A stretch of 9,275 nt of DNA from Methanimicrococcus sp. Its GTDB lineage: Archaea; Halobacteriota; Methanosarcinia; Methanosarcinales; Methanosarcinaceae. The notes under the pieces were generated by a model. It saw nothing but the letters and a program-made list of their open reading frames with translations, had not been told where the DNA came from and did no database searches. Below, piece by piece: positions 1-6,592 of this stretch. The stretch lies in NCBI GenBank assembly GCA_009776675.1, contig WRNK01000036.1, forward strand, positions 1 through 9,275, written 5' to 3'. The position numbers and the translations under genes were made by a program. Numbering within the stretch: the stretch's first letter is position 1; each line of letters opens with the position of its first letter.

Positions 1-289
1 CAACGGCTTGTGCACGTGCCATCATTAATCTTAAATCGCCGCTGGCTGCTTCAATTCCAAAATCTTTTCCGATGGTATCCAGCGATTTGATTTCAATTTC
101 GGGATAAAGGAATTCGGCATGCACTTTTTCAGCCGCCGTTTCAAATGCTTTTTGAACGCCGCCGTATTCGGTTCCGCATGAAACCAATGCGATTTTGACT
201 TTTGCTTCCTTTTTTCTGTTATCCGCATTTTTTGAAGGGGGCTGGGGTGGTTTGGACTCAGCTGCTGTCAGTCGAACCGGCTTTTTCAT
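1..289 (-). CDS. mmp15: Methanogenesis marker protein 15 (N-terminal part)
   Basis: Frame open from an ATG at 289-287 to the window edge, giving the first 96 residues. The core starts near residue 31 with a short beta strand and the motif SCGTEYGGVQ (37-46), followed by an amphipathic helix and a conserved-looking segment ending in LRLMMARAQAV. This matches my memory of the methanogenesis marker 15 family, which is related to BadF/BcrA-type ATPase activators of radical dehydratases; the ATPase motifs would lie beyond the edge. Residues 1-30 are a Lys/Pro-rich, probably disordered extension. The ATG overlaps the mmp5 stop as ATGA, and GGTGA six bases upstream is a plausible ribosome site, so translation is probably coupled to mmp5. 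The exact role is unproven; a link to cluster maturation or MCR activation is inferred from family and context. Confidence 0.82.
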   Translation of the reverse strand, partial: MKKPVRLTAAESKPPQPPSKNADNRKKEAKVKIALVSCGTEYGGVQKAFETAAEKVHAEFLYPEIEIKSLDTIGKDFGIEAASGDLRLMMARAQAV

Positions 290-750
290 TCCTGCTCACC
301 GTCCTGAGGCATCAGTGTTTTTAAAAAATCCAAAATGGTGTAGACAAAATTGTGCATCTGTTCTTCATTTTCGGGGTATCGGATTTCTAAAATAAGGCTT
401 CGGTCAATATGGGTGCGTACCAAATACTTTGTCAGCTCGTTGGCTCGGGCACATCCCGAACATCCAAAATCAGCCGGCATATTTTCGACAATAATTCCGG
501 CTTGTGCTTCTTCAACCAGCGGACCAAAAAGAGCCATGCGCCCGCGAACGCCCGCCGGAACTTCAATGGCGGCGTATTTCAATCCGGTTTTTGGTTCTTC
601 CGATGTTATATTTAACGGCGGAGAATCTACGCTCAAATTTGTCACCTTTTCACGGACTTGATTCATCACGACAAGCGGCTCATGACCGCTGCGTGTGACG
701 AGATCGGCCAAAATGAAACTGTTTGTCGGATAAACAAAAACTTTTACCAA
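286..750 (-). CDS. mmp5: Methanogenesis marker protein 5
   Basis: Protein of about 154 residues from the preferred start. The N-terminus VKVFVYPTNSFILADLV and the motif DFGCSGCARANE (two cysteines spaced CxxC, 97-103 when counted from the upstream GTG) match the methanogenesis marker 5 family, found almost only in methanogens. I chose TTG at 750-748 because GAGGTG at 762-757 is a good SD six bases before it and homologs begin at VKVF. The alternative GTG at 759-757 lies inside that SD and has none of its own. The gene follows mmp6 in the operon and overlaps mmp15 by 4 nt. The biochemical role is not established; the CxxC could bind metal or a cluster, but that is inference. Soluble, with no membrane segment. 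Confidence 0.9.
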   Translation of the reverse strand: MVKVFVYPTNSFILADLVTRSGHEPLVVMNQVREKVTNLSVDSPPLNITSEEPKTGLKYAAIEVPAGVRGRMALFGPLVEEAQAGIIVENMPADFGCSGCARANELTKYLVRTHIDRSLILEIRYPENEEQMHNFVYTILDFLKTLMPQDGEQE

Positions 751-756
751 AGTATG

Positions 757-762
757 CACCTC
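757..762 (-). promoter_or_regulatory. SD of mmp5 that decides a TTG start
   Basis: On the minus strand this reads GAGGTG, followed by six bases and TTG GTA AAA GTT. It includes the GTG that would otherwise be read as the start codon. The same layout, an SD with a TTG about six bases away, occurs at the protease gene (6581-6595). Confidence 0.6.
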
Positions 763-786
763 ATGTTCTTTTTATCATGCGAGAAA

Positions 787-1254
787 TCAATCATTATTTT
801 TACCCAGTTCATTGTGAATATATTCTTCTAAATCTGCTGCCGATGGCTTTGTCATTTTTTCCGGCGCCTCCAAACGTTTTTCGGCTTCATATCTGTCCAA
901 AGCATCTCCAATCGTTCCCATTTTTGAAATTTCTTCATGGAGTGTATAAAATCCGGGGCGCTGTCCACCGTTTCGTGCTGCGCGGCAGCGGCGTTTATCG
1001 CCTGCCGGAAAACCGCGGTCTTTGACAAAAATATGATTTTTATCAAGCTCTTGAACCACTTCAACAACCGCATTTACATTCTCTTCTGTTCCTGTAATCA
1101 CAAGACCGTAACACGTTTCTTTTATTGAGACCGGATATCCGGAAGTGTAAGCCGCCCGTGCAGCGTCGGGAGGCAAATATTTATCGGAACTGACTGCCAC
1201 AATTTTTGTAACCATCTTTTGTTCCGATGCCGTATGATTTTCATTTTCAGCCAT
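787..1254 (-). CDS. mmp6: Methanogenesis marker protein 6
   Basis: 155-residue soluble protein. A beta-rich N-terminal half carries KETCYGLVI (45-53). It is followed by the family's most conserved block at about 73-102, with NHIFVKDRGFPAGD, an Arg-rich RRCRA and GQRPGF. This is the methanogenesis marker 6 pattern, seen only in methanogens and their relatives. Three things stand out: an invariant-looking Cys in RRCRA, a Cys in KETC, and a strongly basic loop that could contact a cofactor or partner (inference). Residues 1-13 and roughly 118-155 look like charged, poorly conserved ends. The start is ATG with GAGG eight bases upstream, inside the end of mmp3; only 2 nt separate the genes, so they are surely co-transcribed. 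Molecular function unknown. Confidence 0.92.
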   Translation of the reverse strand: MAENENHTASEQKMVTKIVAVSSDKYLPPDAARAAYTSGYPVSIKETCYGLVITGTEENVNAVVEVVQELDKNHIFVKDRGFPAGDKRRCRAARNGGQRPGFYTLHEEISKMGTIGDALDRYEAEKRLEAPEKMTKPSAADLEEYIHNELGKNND

Positions 1255-1256
1255 GT

Positions 1257-2930
1257 TTAATCCCTCGCCGATTTCTCCGGGTTTTCTTTTGCCGAATTTT
1301 CATTTTCTATATCTGCCGATATTTTTTTATCCTCTGTATCCGCCGGTATTTTTTTGTCCTCTGCATCAGCCAATGTCTTTTTTGGAGCACCGATTTCTTT
1401 AATATAAATTCGGTCTCCTTCCAAAAGACCCTTGAGGTTTTCGGGATTCAAAATGCAGCCGATGATGTTGGTGGCGTCGAATTTTTCTCCGGTCGGACCA
1501 AACATGGATTCATCGGTCAGCCGAACACCGATAAAACCCATTCTTTTAGCGGATTGGTTTGTGATACCCAAATGACACGCCTTCACCATTTCTTTGGGCG
1601 TATTTTCCGGCATGATTTCTTTATAGCGTTCGGCACCCTTTTCGGCTTTAAAAATAAATGTTTCATCATAAATCATTGAAGCAACCAATGAGCCGACGGG
1701 CTGGGTTTTTAAATCAATGGAGTGCCTGAAAAATTCCACCGATTTCGGGGCAGCATCGTAATAAAATTCAACTTCGATCAATTTGGAGCGCTGCACTGCT
1801 GCAACTTTTACTTTTCCCTCTCTTAATATTTCAATCGTTGTTGCGGGGGTTTGTGTCACAATCACGTTGTCTTTTCCGTCATACCCTTCCACTGTTAATT
1901 CAATGTTGATCGCATCCAAAACGTTTTTGGATTCTTCCACGGATCGCCCAAGAAGAGAAATGTATGGCGGAGACGTCTCTACCGTGAATTTTGTTCCTTT
2001 TTTTGAGAAATAAACAAGTTCCATTCCGGATGTTACATGACCCACAACGGAGTGCAGTAAACTTGATGCTCTGTCAGCAGTTGAAATATAAAAACGAGTG
2101 CGTCCGTTTCCGGCAGTTCTCATGCTGATGGTGCCGATTTTTCTCGGCTCAAAATTTTCATAGTCACACGGCTCACTTTGAAGCGTATCGTCTGAGCGAA
2201 AAGCATTTGCCGTTGAATCTACGCTGAATGTTCCTTTTTCGACCAATGCGTAAAATGTTTCGGTACCGTGCGGGGAATGCGGCGACATGTCAATATCTGC
2301 AAACGTAATCAAACGGTCGCCATCTTCCAGCCGGATGGTTAAATCATCGGTGTATATTCCTTCTCCGAATGCGTTTTTTTGTTCAACATAGGGCTCAATC
2401 GTTTGGATAACGTCGCCTTTGGTTAATTTTTCTAAATTGGTTCGACCGGCAATGAGGGTTGCAAAAGTGCCGTCTTTTGGTACGCCGTATTCTGCATAAT
2501 GTTCTTTTTTGCTGATGACAAGTGTTGTTTTGTCGGTATCAAAGCCGCCGGCACTGAACAATACATCATATTTTTTGAATTTTTTCATGCCTTTTTCCAT
2601 ATCATAACGGCTTTGGAATGGTCCGAATGATACGGTATTTGTGGTTTCCAGCAATATTCTAAGCGGTGATAAGCTTTTGAATTTTTCAATCCACATTTTT
2701 GAAGAAACAGATGTGGGATCCTTGAGTTCAATAATCAATGGTCCTTTTGTGGTTTGAAGTATGTATTCTTTTGTAAAAAAAGCATCCTCTTCTTTTTGTT
2801 TTTTGACGAGGCATACAAAAGCGCCGCTGACATAAGGGGCGCCTGTTTTTATAATTGCTTCTGACAGCGTTGTTCCGGCATCAAACGTTTGTGATGTTTT
2901 GTTGACTTCAACATTGATTTTTGATGCCAT
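1257..2930 (-). CDS. mmp3: Methanogenesis marker protein 3 (UPF0288 family)
   Basis: 557-residue soluble protein recognised as methanogenesis marker 3. Residues 1-70 look like a small ubiquitin/TGS-like fold (INVEVNKTSQTFDAGTTLSEAI). A middle region follows, then a cyclophilin-like segment near 262-320 with RTRFYIST and SVVGHVTSGMEL. A C-terminal domain carries CHLGITNQSAKRMGFIGVRL (452-471) and FDATNIIGCI (484-493). From published structural work on the MCR activation complex, as I recall it, Mmp3 sits in that assembly with McrC, Mmp7, Mmp17 and component A2; the co-location here with atwA agrees. Residues 520-557 are a hydrophilic tail with three 9-residue repeats (see 1293-1373), likely specific to this lineage. 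Start ATG with AGGA nine bases upstream. Confidence 0.93.
   Translation of the reverse strand: MASKINVEVNKTSQTFDAGTTLSEAIIKTGAPYVSGAFVCLVKKQKEEDAFFTKEYILQTTKGPLIIELKDPTSVSSKMWIEKFKSLSPLRILLETTNTVSFGPFQSRYDMEKGMKKFKKYDVLFSAGGFDTDKTTLVISKKEHYAEYGVPKDGTFATLIAGRTNLEKLTKGDVIQTIEPYVEQKNAFGEGIYTDDLTIRLEDGDRLITFADIDMSPHSPHGTETFYALVEKGTFSVDSTANAFRSDDTLQSEPCDYENFEPRKIGTISMRTAGNGRTRFYISTADRASSLLHSVVGHVTSGMELVYFSKKGTKFTVETSPPYISLLGRSVEESKNVLDAINIELTVEGYDGKDNVIVTQTPATTIEILREGKVKVAAVQRSKLIEVEFYYDAAPKSVEFFRHSIDLKTQPVGSLVASMIYDETFIFKAEKGAERYKEIMPENTPKEMVKACHLGITNQSAKRMGFIGVRLTDESMFGPTGEKFDATNIIGCILNPENLKGLLEGDRIYIKEIGAPKKTLADAEDKKIPADTEDKKISADIENENSAKENPEKSARD
1293..1373 (-). repeat. 27-bp repeat encoding the acidic Mmp3 tail
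   Basis: Three imperfect 27-bp units encode LADAEDKKI, PADTEDKKI and SADIENENS (residues 520-546). The unit length keeps frame, so copy-number change would only lengthen or shorten a charged, probably disordered tail behind the folded Mmp3 core. Confidence 0.8.
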
Positions 2931-2958
2931 AATTGATTTTCCTGTGACTTATTAGTTT

Positions 2959-3037
2959 GGTTTGTCGGTTTGCTGATTTTGATTTGCTGGTTTTGGTTTG
3001 TCAGTTTGCTGATTTTGATTTGCCGGTTTTGGTTTGT
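2959..3037. repeat. 36-bp tandem repeat between atwA and mmp3
   Basis: Two full 36-bp units (2959-2994 and 2995-3030) differ at only two positions, and 7 bp of a third follows. The plus strand is G/T-rich, the transcript A/C-rich. The region lies between the atwA stop (3043-3041) and the mmp3 start (2930). On the minus strand one frame is free of stops across the array, reading KPKPANQNQQTD twice. That frame is offset from atwA, equals the mmp3 frame, ends at TAA TAA before mmp3, and has no visible start. It may be a relic of a coding tail or an unstructured spacer in the mRNA. Confidence 0.85.
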
Positions 3038-3040
3038 TGA

Positions 3041-4765
3041 TTATACGCAGCATCCGCCGCCATCGTTTCTGATTTCTTTTTCTTCGCTTTCTTTTTGCTG
3101 TTCCAATTCTTTCAAATCGGTTTTTTTGGCGGGTTTGTGAATTCCGGCGTTTTCATCATCTTTGCCGGCTTTTAAGGCTTCTTTGTTTTCCATTAAAAGC
3201 GGGATGACATCTTCGGGATTTCCAACGGCTTGGATTTTTCCGCCTTGAATGATTGCGGCACGGTCACAAACTTCCATTACGAAGTCCATATCATGCGAGA
3301 TAATGACGAATGTTTCTCCTAATTTTTCACGGGCATTTAAAATAGATATTGTAACAGCGGCCCTTGTCAGCGGATCCATCGTTCCGGTCGGTTCATCCAT
3401 AATGACAATGGATGGCTCTTTCATTAATACTTGAGCCATGGCAACACGATGTCTCTCTCCTTCACTGAGTTCAAAGGTTTGTTTGTCTAAAATGCTCCTT
3501 GAAACCTGTTCTGAAAATCCGGCCACTTTTAATGTTTGAATCGCTTTTCGGATGCCGAGTTCATACGGCAAGTCAAGACTGATGGATTCTGTTAAATTTC
3601 CAATGACGCTGCTGTGTGGGTAGAGACTGTATTCTTGATAGAGGATGCCCATGTATTTGATTGCGCGCCCTTTGTTGTCAACGCCCGGCACTTTCATATC
3701 CACCCATTCATCACCGACGCGAACCATTATTTCGCCGCTTGTCGGGGGGATCACGCCCATTAAAACTTTGGATACTGTTGTTTTTCCGGCACCGCTTGGA
3801 CCGATGAGTCCGAAAATTTCTCTTTCTTTCACGTCAAATGAAATATCATCGACAGCTTTGACAACACCGCGGTCTACGGATACGAATTTTTTTGTCAGGT
3901 TTTCAACTTTTATAATCGGCTCTCCAAATTCGCTTGGTTTTTTGGTTGAAATGCCGGTATATCCTTCCATGAATTTGCTGATGATATCCTGAGGTTTTCC
4001 AATCTCGGCAATTTCACCGTTTTCTAATAAGACGGCTTTGTGTGCCAACTCTTTAATGACTTCGGGCCAATGCGATGTGATAATCATCGTCATGCCGCGG
4101 TTTTCAACGGACTCCATAATGATTTTATGCACCAGTTCTGCGTTCATCGGATCAAGTGTTCCGGTCGGCTCATCTGCAAGCAGCAAAAGCGGTTCTTTGA
4201 CAAGCTGGCGGGCAAGAACGATACGTTGCTTTTCGCCGCCTGAGAGTTCGCGCGCGATGTGAAGCATACGGTGAGACATATTGACTTCTTCAATCAAATC
4301 CGCTGCTTTTTTGACAGTGTCGGATCCTTTGTAGCCGACTTCGGTCAGCGCGTTTAAAATGTTTGTTAAAACATTATCGTCGCCGTAAAGCGCGAATGTT
4401 CTTTGAATCATGATGGATATGCGTTTTGTCATATCTTTTCGTTCTTGGTCATACAATCCGGATTTAACGAAGTCGATTGTATAGGGTTTGTATTCCCCGC
4501 CGCAAGAGCATTTTGTTCCCACCTTGCTTGGAAATTCGACATGGCCGCAAGCCCTGCATTTTGCAACATTGTACAAAACTTCTCCTGTCATATTGCCGAT
4601 TGGTTCTGTTCCCCTCAAAACGTGCATTAAGATTGTTTTTCCCGAACCGCTTTTTCCAAGGACGCCGATTACTTCGCCTTCTTCAATGGTTAAATTAATG
4701 TTTTTCAAAGCAAATTTTCCGTCGAAATCAACGGACAGATTTTTGATTTCTATAAAAGCAGACAT
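3041..4765 (-). CDS. atwA: MCR activation component A2, twin ABC-type ATPase
   Basis: Two fused ABC ATPase domains with no membrane segment (574 residues from the chosen ATG; numbering here counts from the upstream ATG at 4798-4796, which gives 585). Domain 1: Walker A GKSGSGKT (48-55), signature LSGGEKQR (185-192), Walker B LLLLADEP (204-211), H-loop TSHWPE (241-246). It contains an insertion with CxxC and CxC (C81, C84, C97, C99), resembling a zinc ribbon. Domain 2: Walker A GPSGAGKT (333-340), signature LSEGERHR (444-451), Walker B IVIMDEP (464-470), H-loop SHD (501-503). The family is component A2, which uses ATP to drive low-potential reduction of F430 in MCR. The tail from about 541 is Lys/Glu-rich and ends GGGCCV. 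I prefer the inner ATG because the family starts near FIEIKNL; its SD (GAAGAG) is weak. Using the upper ATG would add MTEQRKKKRKT. Confidence 0.93.
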   Translation of the reverse strand: MSAFIEIKNLSVDFDGKFALKNINLTIEEGEVIGVLGKSGSGKTILMHVLRGTEPIGNMTGEVLYNVAKCRACGHVEFPSKVGTKCSCGGEYKPYTIDFVKSGLYDQERKDMTKRISIMIQRTFALYGDDNVLTNILNALTEVGYKGSDTVKKAADLIEEVNMSHRMLHIARELSGGEKQRIVLARQLVKEPLLLLADEPTGTLDPMNAELVHKIIMESVENRGMTMIITSHWPEVIKELAHKAVLLENGEIAEIGKPQDIISKFMEGYTGISTKKPSEFGEPIIKVENLTKKFVSVDRGVVKAVDDISFDVKEREIFGLIGPSGAGKTTVSKVLMGVIPPTSGEIMVRVGDEWVDMKVPGVDNKGRAIKYMGILYQEYSLYPHSSVIGNLTESISLDLPYELGIRKAIQTLKVAGFSEQVSRSILDKQTFELSEGERHRVAMAQVLMKEPSIVIMDEPTGTMDPLTRAAVTISILNAREKLGETFVIISHDMDFVMEVCDRAAIIQGGKIQAVGNPEDVIPLLMENKEALKAGKDDENAGIHKPAKKTDLKELEQQKESEEKEIRNDGGGCCV

Positions 4766-4835
4766 AGTTTTTCTCTTCTTTTTTCTTTGTTCTGTCATGA
4801 GCAGATATTGTATCTGTTGCTGCTGTAATATGAAA

Positions 4836-4858
4836 AAATATATATTATTCGTTTATTT
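4836..4858 (-). promoter_or_regulatory. Putative atwA operon promoter (TATA box)
   Basis: On the minus strand an A-rich BRE-like stretch is followed by AATATATATTTTTT, a good archaeal TATA box centred near 4842. Transcription would start about 25 bases on, near 4817, leaving a leader of roughly 50 nt to the preferred atwA ATG. It would drive the whole marker-protein operon. Inferred from sequence only. Confidence 0.6.
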
Positions 4859-4866
4859 TAATAATT

Positions 4867-4903
4867 TACTTAAACCAACCTGATGTTTTTTTGGTACTTA
4901 ACC
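4867..4903. promoter_or_regulatory. Paired motif upstream of the atwA TATA box
   Basis: TACTTAAACC (4867-4876) and TACTTAACC (4895-4903) form a near-identical direct pair with starts 28 bp apart, about 20-60 bp upstream of the atwA TATA box. The spacing and position would suit a regulator, but two short A/T-rich copies could arise by chance. Confidence 0.25.
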
Positions 4904-5039
4904 TTATGTTTGTTAAATGCCATATATGAATGATCCCGTCATAGCGCAATGATATTTCAATCCCTTTGATTTCATTATTGTCAAAGTATTTGTCATGTCA
5001 TTATTAACGAATTATATTGTCTCATATGTCGTTTCATTG
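4904..5039. other. A/T-rich spacer between HAD gene and atwA promoter
   Basis: Non-coding. It holds several TGTCA/TTGTCA hexamer-like copies (4978-4983, 4990-4995, 5038-5043) but no hairpin, T-tract terminator or RNA gene that I can support. It is the 3' flank of the minus-strand HAD gene. Confidence 0.4.
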
Positions 5040-5852
5040 TCATTCAAGAATGTAATTGTTTAATACATCGACACATTCTCCTAAATCATCAACAATAAAG
5101 TCTGCCACTCCTTTTAATGATTCAGGCGTATTGTAATTGTATCGGCTGATAAGGATTCCTAAATCGGCAACCTCAAGTGCCAGCATATCATTTAAGCCGT
5201 CACCGATCATTATAACTTTTTGATAATGATTTTGGAGGTCCAATATCACATCTTCTTTCTTTTTGTCATGGCACATTCCGACAACATTTTCTCTTAAAAT
5301 CCCAAGTTTGTCAGCCACACGGTTTAAGTTTCCGTAATCGTCTCCGGATGCGATAAAAACATCACAATTTTCAAGAGCTGCCGCAACAACGCTTTTGGCA
5401 TTTGAAAAAAGTTTTCCGCCGGTGCTCATAGCGTGCGTTAATTTGTTTTTTTCAGCATCTACAACAAACCCGAAAACTTCGTAAATGATATCATCAAAAT
5501 AAGAAATGGCCTCTTTATTGGTTTCATGAAAATGTTTCATTTCCGTTTTGTCATTCATCAAAACTTTTGAGATATCGCCGGCTTTAAAATCTTTTGAAGC
5601 AAAAGCGACACCAAAAGGTATTTTTTCCTCTCTTAGAAAGTCTGAAAGAATTTTTTCAGGCGGCTGCTCCTTTACTTTTTCAAGCGGCGCATCCAGCACA
5701 ATAAGCCCCCTGCGCGGTGAGTCCGATACCAATTTTAAGTTATCGGCGTCTAATATGATTTTTCCGGTTTCAAGATCTTTTGTCACACGGTACATTTCAA
5801 CAAGCGTTCCCGCGCAGTCAAAAACAACAGCGTTTTGTTTAAATGAGTCCAT
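5040..5852 (-). CDS. HAD-superfamily phosphatase-like protein
   Basis: 270 residues from the ATG at 5852-5850 (a TTG two codons earlier is possible). HAD motifs: motif I VVFDCAGTLV with the nucleophile Asp at residue 12; motif II Ser in FIASGDD (about 169); motif III Lys within HDKKKEDVI (about 196-204); motif IV MIGDGLNDMLAL (about 215-226). The GDGLND form and length resemble the soluble P-type-ATPase-like phosphatases of archaea. The usual second Asp of DxD is Ala here (DCAGT), as in phosphonatase-like enzymes, so the standard general acid is missing. A large insertion of about 130 residues between motifs I and II could be a cap domain. The substrate cannot be named. No SD is visible before either start, so the mRNA may be leaderless or weakly translated. 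It lies upstream of atwA on the same strand, 275 nt from the atwA ATG, with a separate atwA promoter between. Confidence 0.75.
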   Translation of the reverse strand: MDSFKQNAVVFDCAGTLVEMYRVTKDLETGKIILDADNLKLVSDSPRRGLIVLDAPLEKVKEQPPEKILSDFLREEKIPFGVAFASKDFKAGDISKVLMNDKTEMKHFHETNKEAISYFDDIIYEVFGFVVDAEKNKLTHAMSTGGKLFSNAKSVVAAALENCDVFIASGDDYGNLNRVADKLGILRENVVGMCHDKKKEDVILDLQNHYQKVIMIGDGLNDMLALEVADLGILISRYNYNTPESLKGVADFIVDDLGECVDVLNNYILE

Positions 5853-5936
5853 GAACAAAAGATGAATGAAAAGACTAAAAAGCTTTTGTTAAAGCAAAAA
5901 AAATGAAATAATTTTTGTATTAACTAATGAATAACT

Positions 5937-5989
5937 GAAACATCAGTTTATATCAAGTTAATCAAACACGAAACATCAGTTTATATCAA
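5937..5989 (-). promoter_or_regulatory. 20-bp direct repeat with TATA-like core, upstream of HAD gene
   Basis: The same 20-mer occurs at 5937-5956 and 5970-5989, starts 33 bp apart (about three helical turns). On the minus strand each reads TTGATATAAACTGATGTTTC, whose GATATAAAC could be a TATA box. The proximal copy would place a start near 5926, some 70 nt before the HAD gene. It could be a duplicated promoter or a paired operator overlapping one. Confidence 0.5.
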
Positions 5990-5992
5990 TAA

Positions 5993-6054
5993 AAGACGGG
6001 GTACCCTTTTTCCAAATCATCATGCGTTTTTTTGGGAAAAGGGTACCCCGTTTT
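5993..6054. repeat. Long hairpin with GGGGTACCC-type arms
   Basis: Arms 5993-6013 and 6034-6054 pair over 21 positions, all Watson-Crick except G-T wobbles near 5995/6052 and in the T/A-rich inner part. Each arm contains the palindrome GGGTACCC. The 20-nt loop (6014-6033) holds a run of seven T (plus). It follows the stop of the small membrane protein gene by about 26 nt, so it may end that transcript or protect its 3' end. On the minus strand the stem is followed by only TCTTTTATTG, a poor U-tract. A small mobile or repetitive palindromic element is the alternative. Confidence 0.75.
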
Positions 6055-6079
6055 CAATTAAGAAGTACATCATTGACTT

Positions 6080-6403
6080 TCAATAGAATTTCTTTTTATT
6101 GATTTCGGAAACTGCTTTTTCAACGTTGTCGTTTAAAAGGGTAAGTTGGCTTTCGATGTCCGCCTCAACAGTCATAATACTGATTCGAATGGCTTTATCG
6201 CGGGATTCCATCTTTTTTTCCAATTCTCTTAAGCGCGTGTTGATCGAAAGAACGGCTAAAATAGCAATGCCGACAATAACAAGCAAGCAAAAAATAATGA
6301 CGATGTTGTACGGATTTGGAACAAATCTTTGGAACCAAGCAAAAGCCAAAACGAATGTGGCGATTTCAATTAAGATAAAGGCTAGCATGTCTTTTATTTC
6401 CAT
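6080..6403 (-). CDS. Small two-helix membrane protein with coiled-coil tail
   Basis: 107 residues from ATG at 6403-6401. I chose this ATG because AGGTGAT just upstream is a good SD; the GTG three codons earlier lies within it. Two hydrophobic segments, about 7-24 and 33-54, are joined by a short FQRFVPNPYN turn. The rest (about 57-107) is a charged heptad-like helix with RELEKKMESRDKA and later LLNDNVEKAVSEINKKK, likely a cytoplasmic coiled coil. No enzymatic motif. I do not recognise a named family. It is transcribed divergently from the presenilin-like protease across a shared 180-190-nt promoter region, so a scaffold or partner at the membrane is possible but unproven. Confidence 0.7.
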   Translation of the reverse strand: MEIKDMLAFILIEIATFVLAFAWFQRFVPNPYNIVIIFCLLVIVGIAILAVLSINTRLRELEKKMESRDKAIRISIMTVEADIESQLTLLNDNVEKAVSEINKKKFY

Positions 6404-6484
6404 GGGTATCACCTGTGTGAAAAGTGTGTGAAAAATTAATTAAAAGAATCAAGTTTATCTAAAAATTAATATTTAATCAGTTTA

Positions 6485-6500
6485 CGAAAGTATATAAATA
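6485..6500 (+). promoter_or_regulatory. BRE/TATA promoter of the protease gene
   Basis: CGAAAG directly followed by TATATAAATA is a near-ideal archaeal BRE plus TATA box. A start would be expected around 6518-6522, giving a leader of about 75 nt. The reverse strand also reads TTTATATAC here and AAATATTAAT nearer 6463-6473, so the small membrane protein may use an overlapping divergent promoter. Confidence 0.65.
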
Positions 6501-6580
6501 TTAACTTTACATACATAATTAAATTCATTGGATTGATTTCGTTTTTTTATTTCGGATCAATGTCTTTTAAATGATTGAAA

Positions 6581-6586
6581 TGAGGT
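6581..6586 (+). promoter_or_regulatory. SD deciding a TTG start for the protease gene
   Basis: TGAGGT, six T residues, then TTG AGT TCA. No in-frame ATG lies close to an SD; the next ATGs are at residues 17-18 beside the first membrane helix. The TTG is therefore the best start. Confidence 0.6.
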
Positions 6587-6592
6587 TTTTTT

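Noticed and set aside
31..228. Lys-rich minus-strand open frame at the left edge
   Set aside because: Overlaps mmp15 in another frame; mmp15 carries the recognisable SCGTEYGGVQ motif and continues to the edge.
1227..1679. Open frame on the plus strand opposite mmp3
   Set aside because: Lies wholly within confidently identified mmp3/mmp6 and has a Phe/Ile/Cys-rich translation typical of an antisense shadow.
2959..3037. CRISPR or insertion-sequence origin for the 36-bp repeat
   Set aside because: Units are directly adjacent without spacers, no terminal inverted repeats and no transposase.
3645..3992. Plus-strand open frame opposite atwA
   Set aside because: Antisense to the second ATPase domain, no SD or family match.
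4799..5039. RNA gene or riboswitch in the spacer between the HAD gene and atwA
   Set aside because: No cloverleaf, conserved aptamer core or stable stem could be found by eye.
5937..5989. Possible CRISPR remnant
   Set aside because: Only two copies with a 13-nt gap, no further repeats and no cas genes.
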